Made by a program: the position numbers and the translations under genes
NCBI RefSeq assembly: GCF_030506285.1
Contig: NZ_CP119422.1
Location: 5,319,501-5,383,500 of the forward strand
Origin: Catalinimonas niigatensis
Lineage (GTDB): Bacteria > Bacteroidota > Bacteroidia > Cytophagales > Cyclobacteriaceae
Length of the DNA stretch: 64,000 nucleotides
Direction of reading: 5' to 3'
The notes under the pieces: model-generated
Database searches by the model: none
Told to the model about the DNA's origin: nothing
What the model saw: the letters and a program-made list of their open reading frames with translations, nothing else
Shown: positions 26,774 to 34,271 of the stretch, piece after piece
Position numbering within the stretch: position 1 is the stretch's first letter
Layout: every line of letters starts with the position of its first letter

Positions 26774-27940
26774 ATGCCTATGATCATACCTACCGCCAAT
26801 CGCTTACAAAACGTAAAAGAGTATTATTTTTCTGTCAAGCTTCAGGAAATCCGCCGTATGCGGGAAGAAGGGCTGGATGTCATCAATATGGGCATCGGCA
26901 GCCCTGACCTCATGCCTTCCGGCAAAACGATTGAAGCACTTCACCAATCAGCCCTTCGGCCCACAAATCATGGCTATCAGCCTTACCAGGGCATCCCTGA
27001 GTTGCGCAAAGCCATCGCCCACTGGTATGCTCAGATGTATGGGGTAAATCTGGACCCTGAGGGAGAAGTGCTGCCGCTGATGGGTTCCAAAGAAGGGATC
27101 ACCCATATCTCCCTCACTTTCCTCAATCCCGGAGATGAGGTGCTGGTGCCTGAACTGGGTTATCCTGCCTATACCTCTGTGTCCAACATGGTAGAGGCGA
27201 AGATCAGAACTTATCCGCTACGCGAAGAAGACTGGCAGCCCGATCTGGAGGCCATGCGCAAAGAAGACTACAGCAAGGTAAAGCTAATGTGGCTCAACTA
27301 TCCACATATGCCCACCGGTGCTCCCGCCAAAGTAGAGATACTGCAAGAGATCATTCAACTGGCGCAGGAAAAAAAATTCCTGATCTGCCACGACAATCCT
27401 TACAGTCTGGTGCTCAACCGCGCTAAACCTTTGAGTATCCTTTCTCTGCCGGGTGCTAAAGAAGTCTGCCTGGAACTCAACTCCCTCAGTAAGTCGCACA
27501 ACATGGCAGGCTGGCGTGTAGGCTGGCTTTGTGGGGCAAAGGACTATCTGGCAGAAGTGCTGAAGATCAAAAGCAATGTAGACTCCGGTATGTTTCGTCC
27601 GGTACAGGACGCTGCCGTGCGGGCATTACAAAATTCTGATGCCTGGCATAGCGAACGCAATGATATCTATGCTGAGAGGCGTAATCTGACCTTTCAACTG
27701 TTGGATGCTCTGAAGTGTACTTACCGTCAGGAGCAGGAAGGTATGTTCCTTTGGGCCAAAATTCCTGATAAAATAGCTACCTCAGAAAAATTTGTCGACA
27801 GCATTTTACATAAATATCATGTTTTTATCACGCCCGGTTTTATATTTGGGGCAAAAGGAGATAGATATGTACGCGTGTCTCTTTGCAATCAGAATAATAT
27901 TCTGAAAGAGGTGATAAATAGAGTGAATAATTTGGGATAA
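26774..27940 (+). CDS. PLP-dependent aminotransferase (class I/II), probably for aromatic amino acids
   Basis: A fold-type I aminotransferase of about 388 aa starting MPMIIPTANRLQNVKEYYFS. Motifs: VINMGIGSPDLMPS near the start, YQPYQGIPELRKAIAHWY, the PLP pocket with CHDNPYSLV, the Schiff-base lysine in LNSLSKSHNMAGWRVGW, and the C-terminal VRVSLCNQNN with the carboxylate-binding Arg. It resembles LL-diaminopimelate and aspartate aminotransferases. Its stop is 14 bp before tyrA, so transamination of prephenate, phenylpyruvate or hydroxyphenylpyruvate is the likely job. That assignment is from context. Confidence 0.88.
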   Translation: MPMIIPTANRLQNVKEYYFSVKLQEIRRMREEGLDVINMGIGSPDLMPSGKTIEALHQSALRPTNHGYQPYQGIPELRKAIAHWYAQMYGVNLDPEGEVLPLMGSKEGITHISLTFLNPGDEVLVPELGYPAYTSVSNMVEAKIRTYPLREEDWQPDLEAMRKEDYSKVKLMWLNYPHMPTGAPAKVEILQEIIQLAQEKKFLICHDNPYSLVLNRAKPLSILSLPGAKEVCLELNSLSKSHNMAGWRVGWLCGAKDYLAEVLKIKSNVDSGMFRPVQDAAVRALQNSDAWHSERNDIYAERRNLTFQLLDALKCTYRQEQEGMFLWAKIPDKIATSEKFVDSILHKYHVFITPGFIFGAKGDRYVRVSLCNQNNILKEVINRVNNLG

Positions 27941-27953
27941 GAACTTATACTTT

Positions 27954-28811
27954 ATGAACATTTGCATTGTCGGATTAGGATTACTGGGCGGCTCCACAGC
28001 CCTCGGATTGAAGGCAAAAGACAGCAGTTATCGCATCATTGGTGTAGATAGCAACCGGGACCATGCTGCCCGTGCTTTGTTGGGAGAGATCGCCGATAAA
28101 ATCATGACGCTGGAAAAGGCAGTGCTGATTGCGGATGTCACCATACTGGCTACGCCAGTCAATGTGATCCTGAAGCAATTGCCCAAAGTATTGGACATAT
28201 TACCCCGCAATGCGGTGCTTATTGACCTCGGCTCTACCAAAGAACTGATCTGTCAGTCGGTAAGCAATCATCCCAAGCGTGGGCAGTATGTGGCAGCCCA
28301 CCCTATCGCCGGTACTGAGCACTCCGGGCCGGATGCTGCCTTTGCCGAGCTGCTGCCGGGCAAGCAGATGATCCTATGTGAGCGTGAACGCTCCGGCATA
28401 GAAGCCCTGGAGATGGTAGAAAACCTCTTTAAGCTCAAACTGAACATGCGTATGAGCTATATGGACCCTGCTGCCCACGATCGGCATATCGCTTATGTGT
28501 CGCATCTGAGCCACATCAGTTCTTTTGCCCTCAGCACCACCGTGCTGGACAAAGAGAAAGATGAGTTTAGCATTTTTGAGATGGCTGGCAGTGGATTTTC
28601 TTCTACCGTAAGGCTGGCCAAAAGCTCCGCTAAGATGTGGGCACCCATTTTTACCCAGAATACCAAAAACATCTCTTCGGCACTGGGAGCCTACATCAAA
28701 AATTTACAACGCTTTAAAGATATGATTGACGCTCAGGATGAAGCCGCCAGTAAGCAGGAAATCACCCGGGCCAATGACATCAAAAGAATTCTCTCGGGGA
28801 TTGATAAATGA
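27954..28811 (+). CDS. tyrA: Prephenate dehydrogenase
   Basis: Oxidatively decarboxylates prephenate to 4-hydroxyphenylpyruvate for tyrosine synthesis. A 285-aa protein with an N-terminal Rossmann domain (MNICIVGLGLLGGSTALGLK, then IIGVDSN), the active-site region AAHPIAGTEHSGPDAA, and HIAYVSHLSHISSFAL carrying the catalytic-helix histidines. The C-terminal half is the helical dimerisation domain. No ACT or chorismate mutase domain is attached. It forms an operon with the aminotransferase just upstream. Confidence 0.92.
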   Translation: MNICIVGLGLLGGSTALGLKAKDSSYRIIGVDSNRDHAARALLGEIADKIMTLEKAVLIADVTILATPVNVILKQLPKVLDILPRNAVLIDLGSTKELICQSVSNHPKRGQYVAAHPIAGTEHSGPDAAFAELLPGKQMILCERERSGIEALEMVENLFKLKLNMRMSYMDPAAHDRHIAYVSHLSHISSFALSTTVLDKEKDEFSIFEMAGSGFSSTVRLAKSSAKMWAPIFTQNTKNISSALGAYIKNLQRFKDMIDAQDEAASKQEITRANDIKRILSGIDK

Positions 28812-28816
28812 TCTTT

Positions 28817-28842
28817 TTATTCTTTTTATCTGAAAAGAATAA
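28817..28842 (+). terminator. A/T-rich hairpin after tyrA
   Basis: TTATTCTTTT and AAAAGAATAA pair perfectly over 10 bp with a 6-nt loop, 6 bp after the tyrA stop. No T-run follows, so termination is uncertain. Confidence 0.4.
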
Positions 28843-28875
28843 CATAATGGGGCAGGAATTGATTTGTAGTATAAT

Positions 28876-29889
28876 ATGCCTCTGAAACCTTTTTTTATAC
28901 GATTAGCCTTTACCTTTTTTTGTCTTTTTATCTATGCTTCAAGAGTGTTTGCTCAGGATGAAGCCTATGTACAGACTTTTAAAGACACCCTAAACGTTAA
29001 GTTCATTATCACCAACCGCACGCTCAACACCAGTTTGCAGGGCAATGAGCAAGATAAGCGTATGAAGCTTGCACCCAACCAGCTCAGTTATCTGGGTATT
29101 GGCGGTTATATCTGGGGCATTGGCTTTCAGCTTCATCAGGCTTTGCCTATTGGCTGGTTTTATGACAACGAACTGTTAGACGACAGCCGGGTATTTGACT
29201 TTCAGGGCACCCTCTTTCGGAATAAATGGCTGCTGGATGGAGGCTATCAGTCGTATCAAAACCTTTATATCAGTAATCCTGATGACTTCGCAGATGGGCA
29301 GGCCCTGATGTCGGGAGAGCAGTTTGACCTCAGGCGAATGCTGGGAACGGTCACTTATGCGCTCAATGGGAGGCGTCTCGCCTTCAAATCTGCTTTCAAC
29401 CTGAACCATCGTCAGTTGCAGAGTGCAGGAAGCGGGCTACTCACCGCAGGTTATGCGTATACCCGACTGAAGAGTGAAAACCCTGCTCTTTCCTCCATTC
29501 CTATTCAGGAAGCATTACCTTCTGCCATCCGGGGCGTCTCTTTTCTGCTTCGCCCGGGCTATGCCTATCATTTTGTCTACCGTAAGTTTTATCTGCATAC
29601 TTCTGCTGCCGCCGGCCTGGCCCTGCAATACCAGACCTACACCAGGGCGGAGGTAAGGCAAAACAACTGGGGACTAGCGCCCAGCTATAACCTGAGAGGC
29701 TCTCTGGGCTATGACAACGGACGTTATTTTGCCAGTCTGCTGGGCGTTTTCTACCGCACCTCCCTAGAGGTAGAGGAGCTGCACTTGCGCGAAAACGCCC
29801 ATAATATACAACTGATGGTAGGCTATCGCTTTGCAGAACCTAAATGGCTGTTGGATAGAAAACCGGCTATCCTGAAGAAATTACAGTAG
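28876..29889 (+). CDS. DUF4421 family outer-membrane beta-barrel-like protein
   Basis: A 337-aa exported protein (signal peptide ending SRVFAQ). The mature part starts with DTLNVKFIITNRTLNTSLQ, then LAPNQLSYLGIGGYIWGIGFQ, and alternates aromatic-rich strands such as AFKSAFNLNHRQLQSAGSGL and YFASLLGVFYRTSLEVEEL, ending with NIQLMVGYRFAEPKW. This matches DUF4421, a Bacteroidota family of predicted outer-membrane barrels with no known function. It follows the tyrA operon on the same strand but has its own promoter-sized gap. Confidence 0.85.
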   Translation: MPLKPFFIRLAFTFFCLFIYASRVFAQDEAYVQTFKDTLNVKFIITNRTLNTSLQGNEQDKRMKLAPNQLSYLGIGGYIWGIGFQLHQALPIGWFYDNELLDDSRVFDFQGTLFRNKWLLDGGYQSYQNLYISNPDDFADGQALMSGEQFDLRRMLGTVTYALNGRRLAFKSAFNLNHRQLQSAGSGLLTAGYAYTRLKSENPALSSIPIQEALPSAIRGVSFLLRPGYAYHFVYRKFYLHTSAAAGLALQYQTYTRAEVRQNNWGLAPSYNLRGSLGYDNGRYFASLLGVFYRTSLEVEELHLRENAHNIQLMVGYRFAEPKWLLDRKPAILKKLQ

Positions 29890-29968
29890 GTAAACATTGC
29901 ATGGCAAAGCAGGTTATCACTACATAGAAACATGGAGTCAATATTTTTTTAACCAAAACACCTGAGCG

Positions 29969-30304
29969 ATGAACATGCAGGATATGAAAGATTATATGCC
30001 GCCTCTTACTGAAAAGATGGCTGAGCTGGACAAGAAAGGCTATACGACCCAATTTAAGTATGAGGGAGGAGCATTAACAGATCGCACTTCTGATAAGAAA
30101 TACCAGCCCCAGGAGCTGACCATTACCGAAGAGTTTCGTTTTGAAGGAGAAAGCAATCCTGATGATATGTCTATCCTTTACGCCATAGAAGCCAGGGATG
30201 GTACCAAAGGTACAGTAGTAGATGCGTTTGGCACCTACTCAGACGAAGATTTGGGTGATTTTATGAAGCGTGTGAAAGAAAGTAAGAACGTCAACCACGA
30301 ATAA
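29969..30304 (+). CDS. Small conserved Bacteroidota protein (often labelled phosphoribosylpyrophosphate synthetase)
   Basis: A 111-aa soluble protein. Its LTITEEFRFEGESNPDDMSILYAIEARDG and GTVVDAFGTYSDE stretches match a small family common in Bacteroidota that databases often label a phosphoribosylpyrophosphate synthetase. It has none of the PRPP synthetase catalytic loops and is far too short, so that label should not be trusted. The N-terminal helix (MKDYMPPLTEKMAELDKKGY) precedes the beta-rich core. Function unknown. A perfect-looking 3' hairpin follows. Confidence 0.8.
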   Translation: MNMQDMKDYMPPLTEKMAELDKKGYTTQFKYEGGALTDRTSDKKYQPQELTITEEFRFEGESNPDDMSILYAIEARDGTKGTVVDAFGTYSDEDLGDFMKRVKESKNVNHE

Positions 30305-30321
30305 ATCACCGGTTAATTTAC

Positions 30322-30352
30322 ATGCCGGGCGTATTGCAAATACGTCCGGCAT
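30322..30352 (+). terminator. Strong hairpin after the small conserved protein gene
   Basis: ATGCCGGGCGTATT and AATACGTCCGGCAT pair over 14 bp with one mismatch and a 3-nt loop, 17 bp after the stop codon. The downstream bases (TAAATTAA) lack a T-run and form the candidate target duplication of the next element, which may have separated the hairpin from its original tail. Confidence 0.6.
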
Positions 30353-30586
30353 TAAATTAACGTGAGTTTGGAAAAGAAAATATTCTAAAAAACCGTCTCA
30401 CGTCACCGGGCCACGGCGGCTCTGAGCCATTTTTTTCTAAGGATGTGTGGTGGAAAAATGGCGTGAGAGCCGCCGTGGCCCGGTCTCCTTGTGGGGAGAT
30501 TCCTACGGCCTCCAACCCGCTAATCCCATTCAAGGCCTCTGAATGACGGTTTTTTTAAATTTAATCCCGAACTCACGCTAAATTAA
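30353..30586. mobile_element. MITE-like palindromic element with 8-bp flanking direct repeat
   Basis: A 218-bp element (30361-30578) bounded by the direct repeat TAAATTAA at 30353-30360 and 30579-30586, a candidate target duplication. Terminal inverted repeats CGTGAGTTTGG and CCGAACTCACG match 10 of 11. A second nested pair is TAAAAAACCGTC (30386-30397) with GACGGTTTTTTTA (30545-30557). A GC-rich centre has a perfect 19-bp inverted repeat (30405-30423 with 30466-30484) extended by GCCATTTTT/AAAAATGGC. There is no open reading frame of note. It fits a non-autonomous element moved by an unlinked transposase. No transposase occurs in the window. Confidence 0.65.
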
Positions 30587-30603
30587 GCATCAAGAGTTTG
30601 CTA

Positions 30604-30860
30604 AAAAGTTAAGTGCATCGCCAAGCTATACCTAAGGCCGAATCGCATTCAAAGCTAAGCCCTTGTTATGAATGTAGCTGCGTTTCAGTCAAAAAAAGCA
30701 GGGCTGATCCACTGCTTGTGCCATGTATGCAAATGAGTGATAGCATGCCGGTAGCATTACAGCTGTTATCTGGCCTTGCGGGCAAAAGCTAAACCAAGCC
30801 ACATTTAAAGCTAAGCAGCATTTAAACCTAATCATCAAAGTTAAGCCGCATTTGCAAAGC
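30604..30860. repeat. Degenerate short repeats with AAAGCTAAG core
   Basis: Variants of AAAGCTAAGCNNCATTT recur at about 30605, 30651, 30785, 30807, 30824 and 30837 (AAAGTTAAGTGCAT, AAAGCTAAGCCC, AAAGCTAAACC, AAAGCTAAGCAGCATTT, AAACCTAATC, AAAGTTAAGCCGCATTT). Spacing is irregular (13-23 bp in the clusters, with a gap in between). It lies between the MITE-like element and the 42-bp array. No coding potential is seen. Confidence 0.4.
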
Positions 30861-30910
30861 GGCGTTCATTCACCGGTACTGAGAAGAGTACGAAATTCCC
30901 TGCCTCCCCA

Positions 30911-31138
30911 CATTTTCCGACAAAAATGTATAGCAAACTTACAGACCCCACTCATTTTAGTACAAAAATGTAAAGAAAACTTACGGACCCCACTCATTTT
31001 TATGCAAAAATGTCTGTCGGAACGCTTACTTTCACACATTTTTGTAAGAAAATGCCTATAAAAACGGCTGACCCCAGTCATTTTGCCCGGAAAATGTCTA
31101 TCTGCACGCCAAACCATATACATTTTGTTGCCAAAAAG
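30911..31138. repeat. Six palindromes spaced exactly 42 bp apart
   Basis: CATTTT begins at 30911, 30953, 30995, 31037, 31079 and 31121, every interval exactly 42 bp. In the first five units it is followed after 5-7 bases by AAAATG, giving a CATTTT-N-AAAATG hairpin; the sixth ends in AAAAAG. Linkers of the first units share AACTTACGGACCCCACT, and later ones drift (CGGCTGACCCCAGT). The array ends about 315 bp before the TPR-DUF2971 gene. A 42-bp period gives 14-residue repeats in both strands' frames, which makes short repetitive ORFs (e.g. 30852-31061 plus, 30866-31123 minus), but these have no start context or credible composition. Confidence 0.75.
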
Positions 31139-31140
31139 TT

Positions 31141-31453
31141 TAGTATCAACTATGCGTATACCTCTACTGACATAGAATAGTAGGATAGAGTACTGCTAAG
31201 GAGTATTTTAAGTAGATTCAGTTGTTCTACAATAGCCTTTTCACCATTTTTTTCACCTGACGAAAGAAAAAACCACACTACTCTTATAGGGCTGAAAAGG
31301 GATGAATGAATAAAAAGGAGATCGGGTGGGAATGCACTTTTATCCCAATTCATAAAATTTTAAGAATCTTGTATCTTTTTGAGGAAAAAGGGTACATTAA
31401 AGGCTTATTGGTGTCTACGAAACAGCTAATTTTTCTTTTCAATTAAAGTTACA
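31141..31453. other. Intergenic region upstream of the TPR-DUF2971 gene
   Basis: About 310 bp of A/T-rich DNA holding the leader of the TPR gene. A weak TATCTTTTTG resembles the promoter box but lies 80 bp from the ATG. No ORF, RNA gene or repeat is recognised here. Confidence 0.3.
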
Positions 31454-33445
31454 ATGACCCCTACGGAAAGACTTTTGCAAAAAGTACGTGCATTAAATGA
31501 TCAAAGGAACAATGAAGAAGTAATAAAGTTACTACCCGATCTTGTACTTGAAAAACATAGTCATCCTGATTTATACGCTGAAAAAGCTTTGGCACATTGG
31601 AGGTTAAAAGAATATGAATTAAGCAATGAAGCTACAGAGAAAGCACTTTTTATCAATCCCAACCATCCCAAAGGCCTAACCTATAAAGGAGGTTATTATT
31701 GGAAACAAAAAAGATATAAAAAAGCAGAAGAGTACTACAAGAAAGCTATTGCAATTGATCCTAACTATGCCCATCCTTACAGTGGTCTAGGAGCAATTTA
31801 TTCTGAGCAAAAAGATTATCAGAAAGCAAAAGAGTACTACAAGAAATCTATCGCAGTTGATTCTAACTATGCCATTCCTTATAGTGATCTAGGAATTATT
31901 TATTCTATGCAAAAGAATTATCAGAAAGCAGAAGAGTATTATCAGAAAGCTATCGCAATTGATCCTAACTATGCCCATCCTTATAGTGATCTAGGAACTA
32001 TATATTCTGAACAAAAGAATTATCAGAAAGCAGAAGAGTATTATCAGAAAGCTATCGCAATTGATCCTAACTATGCCCGTCCTTATAATGGTCTAGGAAA
32101 AATATACTCTATGCAAAAGGATTATCAGAAAGCAGAAGAGTATTATCAGAAAGCTATCGCAATTGATCCTAACTATGTTCGTCCTTACAATGGCCTAGGA
32201 ACTATTTATTCTGAGCAAAAAGATTATCAGAAAGCAGAAGAGTACTACAAGAAAGCTATCGCAGTTGATTCTAACTATATTTACCCTTATAATAACTTAG
32301 GAGTTATCTATACTATTCAAAAAGATTATCAGAAAGCAGAAGAGTGGTACAAGAAAGCTATCGCAATTAATCCAAAATTTGCCAACTCTCACTATCTCTT
32401 AGCTACAGTATATTCCGAACTAAAAGATTACAATAATGCAATAGAAGCTTATAAAGGATATATAAAACTTGCCGATAACAACTTAGATTACTATGTAATT
32501 CTTGCTAAATCAAGGATTGAGGAATTACATAAATTAATACAAAACAAAAAATACACTAGGGTAACAGAATTGATTGATGCTATAAGAGATATTCTTTTGG
32601 TTAAAGAAGGATGTATCACTCATTACACCAGTCTAACAGTCACCAAAGCCTTGGTAATTGATAACAGTTTACTTAGATTATCTGAAGGGGCATATCTCAA
32701 CGATACTTCAGAAGGACGGGAAATCTTCAAGTATCTATCCATTCATGCTTCTCCAAAAGATGGACACGATACAGTTGCCGTGCAATTTGCTCAGAAGCCC
32801 TTTATAGGAAGTTTTGTCGCAGAGTCTAAGCATAATGATCTTACCATGTGGCGTATGTATGGGAAAGAGGAAAAGGAGGAAGCCAAAGGCTGTGCCATTA
32901 CAATTGATATGCAGGCATTGATAGACAATTTAAAAGAAAAACTAACCTCAGAGGATACCAAACAGAGTTCTTCTTTGATAACCGATGAAGAATTTAGCTT
33001 TTACAGAGTAGCTTACCGAAAAGAGAGCTCCAAAGACCAATTCTTTGTTCCTGGTGCTAATGGAAATGAAGAGGAAAACCTGAATAAACACATGTCCGAT
33101 CTTTCCAAAGAAGTGAAAACGTTTAAAGCAGAGGAAAACTTTGATACGCAAGACCTTGAAGAGTTACTAAACAAGATTGCTTATTTGTTCAAGAGCTCAG
33201 AATATCAGTACGAACACGAATTGAGATTGGTAGTCAAGGGAATAGGCCAAAAGAAAAATATAAATTCTGATTTCTACCCACCGAGAGTATATATTGAGTT
33301 AGTTTCGCTCAGGCCTATCATTCGGAAAATAACATTAGGACCAAAGGTAGAGCGAGCGGATGAATGGGCCGCAGCCTTTTATTATAGTTTAGAAGGAGAA
33401 GATCATCGTCCTGATATATTTATTTCCCGTCTACCTTTCAAATAA
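31454..33445 (+). CDS. TPR repeat protein fused to a C-terminal DUF2971 domain
   Basis: A 663-aa soluble protein. The N-terminal half has about nine tetratricopeptide repeats: a divergent one at about 38-71, then 34-residue units from 72 to 343 of the type YQKAEEYYQKAIAIDPNYA. Units 3-8 are nearly identical in DNA (102-bp period, about 31770-32380). The rest, from about residue 385, is DUF2971: ITHYTSLTVTKALVIDNSLL, LRLSEGAYLNDTSEGREIF, FIGSFVAESKHNDLTMWRMYG and KGCAITIDM, the family's H-Y-T, LND-E, W-Y and G positions. DUF2971 has no established activity to my knowledge. The repeats probably bind a protein partner. The gene stands alone between repeat elements. Confidence 0.85.
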   Translation: MTPTERLLQKVRALNDQRNNEEVIKLLPDLVLEKHSHPDLYAEKALAHWRLKEYELSNEATEKALFINPNHPKGLTYKGGYYWKQKRYKKAEEYYKKAIAIDPNYAHPYSGLGAIYSEQKDYQKAKEYYKKSIAVDSNYAIPYSDLGIIYSMQKNYQKAEEYYQKAIAIDPNYAHPYSDLGTIYSEQKNYQKAEEYYQKAIAIDPNYARPYNGLGKIYSMQKDYQKAEEYYQKAIAIDPNYVRPYNGLGTIYSEQKDYQKAEEYYKKAIAVDSNYIYPYNNLGVIYTIQKDYQKAEEWYKKAIAINPKFANSHYLLATVYSELKDYNNAIEAYKGYIKLADNNLDYYVILAKSRIEELHKLIQNKKYTRVTELIDAIRDILLVKEGCITHYTSLTVTKALVIDNSLLRLSEGAYLNDTSEGREIFKYLSIHASPKDGHDTVAVQFAQKPFIGSFVAESKHNDLTMWRMYGKEEKEEAKGCAITIDMQALIDNLKEKLTSEDTKQSSSLITDEEFSFYRVAYRKESSKDQFFVPGANGNEEENLNKHMSDLSKEVKTFKAEENFDTQDLEELLNKIAYLFKSSEYQYEHELRLVVKGIGQKKNINSDFYPPRVYIELVSLRPIIRKITLGPKVERADEWAAAFYYSLEGEDHRPDIFISRLPFK

Positions 33446-33488
33446 GCCCAATAAAACACATTTGTAAAGCCTCTCTCAGCTTTTCCTA

Positions 33489-33632
33489 TCATTCCGCAAC
33501 GCAGCCGCTGCGCAGTGGAGCCGACGTGGCGCGGGGACGCCCAGTCGGGAATCTTTACCATGCAGCAAGTCAAGTAAAGCCAGGGTGGCAAAGATTCCTC
33601 CGTTCCACGTCGGCCGTTTCACTGCGGAATGA
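33489..33632. repeat. Nested hairpin element, copy 1
   Basis: Three nested inverted repeats in perfect order: TCATTCCGCA (33489) with TGCGGAATGA (ends 33632), GCCGACGTGG (33530) with CCACGTCGGC (33605), and GGGAATCTTTACCA (33547) with TGGCAAAGATTCC (33587). The 144-bp unit could fold into one long stem. It begins about 45 bp after the TPR gene stop. It shares the middle CTTT.CCATGCAG.AAGTCAAG block with copy 2. Confidence 0.75.
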
Positions 33633-33704
33633 CCCATTCAAAGTGCTAGTTTTCACAAGAAGCACTTGGTATGCAGTCTTTATCTTCATTACTATTTCTT
33701 TCCA

Positions 33705-33801
33705 GTCATCCCGTAGGGATCTTTGCCATGCAGTAAGTCAAGCGAAGCCCAGGATGGTAAAGCCTTCCAGGCCGGAATTCCTCCGCAGGCTGCGGAATGA
33801 C
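33705..33801. repeat. Nested hairpin element, copy 2
   Basis: A related 97-bp unit: GTCATCCCGTAGGGATCTTT at one end, CTCCGCAGGCTGCGGAATGA at the other, and the inner ATCTTTGCCATGCAGTAAGT that matches copy 1. It is shorter because the outer stem differs (the CGTCGG pair is missing). The spurious open frames across both copies arise from the repeat. The remaining 125 bp before the small gene at 33927 hold nothing recognised. Confidence 0.7.
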
Positions 33802-33926
33802 AGTAAGGAGGAGTTGCAGAACAATAGAGTGAGCAGGGAAAAAAGAAAAGATGAAGCCTTTAGCCCTCTATCTCCGTATAAGTATACAACCTTCCCTATG
33901 CCAGGTATTAAACAAACAGTTCGCCC

Positions 33927-34082
33927 ATGATCATTTTTGAAATCATACTGAAAATAATCGTCTGGTCGCTTATTGAGATTGGTTTTATCAAACTCATCAA
34001 AGGGGCCTACAAAGGAGTAGAGAAGTTCTACGAGTGGGTGAAGTATGAAGTGTTTGGACAAAGAAAGTCAAGCATAAAATAG
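33927..34082 (+). CDS. Small membrane protein of 51 residues
   Basis: A short ORF, MIIFEIILKIIVWSLIEIGF..., with one amphipathic hydrophobic segment (residues 2-24) followed by a basic/aromatic tail (KGAYKGVEKFYEWVKYEVFG). The layout, a membrane-associated helix plus an aromatic, charged tail, looks like a real protein rather than chance. I do not recognise a family. It lies 190 bp before the metallophosphoesterase on the same strand. Confidence 0.55.
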   Translation: MIIFEIILKIIVWSLIEIGFIKLIKGAYKGVEKFYEWVKYEVFGQRKSSIK

Positions 34083-34271
34083 ACCCAGGCTGACCGTTTG
34101 CTGATCAGTAAGAAGTGGTTTGCAAAGTCTGTTTCTTACAGGATGATCTTTGCATCATGCTCAGCAGACCGGCTGCCTGCCTGGCAAGACACCTGAGGCT
34201 TATTTTCTCCCCCGATGTGCGGAATGGCTGGCATCATATATGCTCGGAGAGAAAGCGATTAGCATAGATAC

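Noticed and set aside
30852-31123. Short ORFs on both strands with 14-residue repeats (HFCxKMSGVRKF-type and LIxxQKCxENLRT-type)
   Set aside because: They are the automatic product of the 42-bp DNA repeat. Both strands are open at once, starts lack context, and composition is unlike real proteins in the window.
30911-31138. Possible CRISPR array
   Set aside because: Repeat and spacer are not separable, linkers are partly alike, the period is 42 bp without spacers of constant length, and there are no cas genes.
33526-33930. 134-codon ORF across the hairpin elements
   Set aside because: It is made of the repeated element; the same peptide patterns recur in the two copies because the DNA is repeated.
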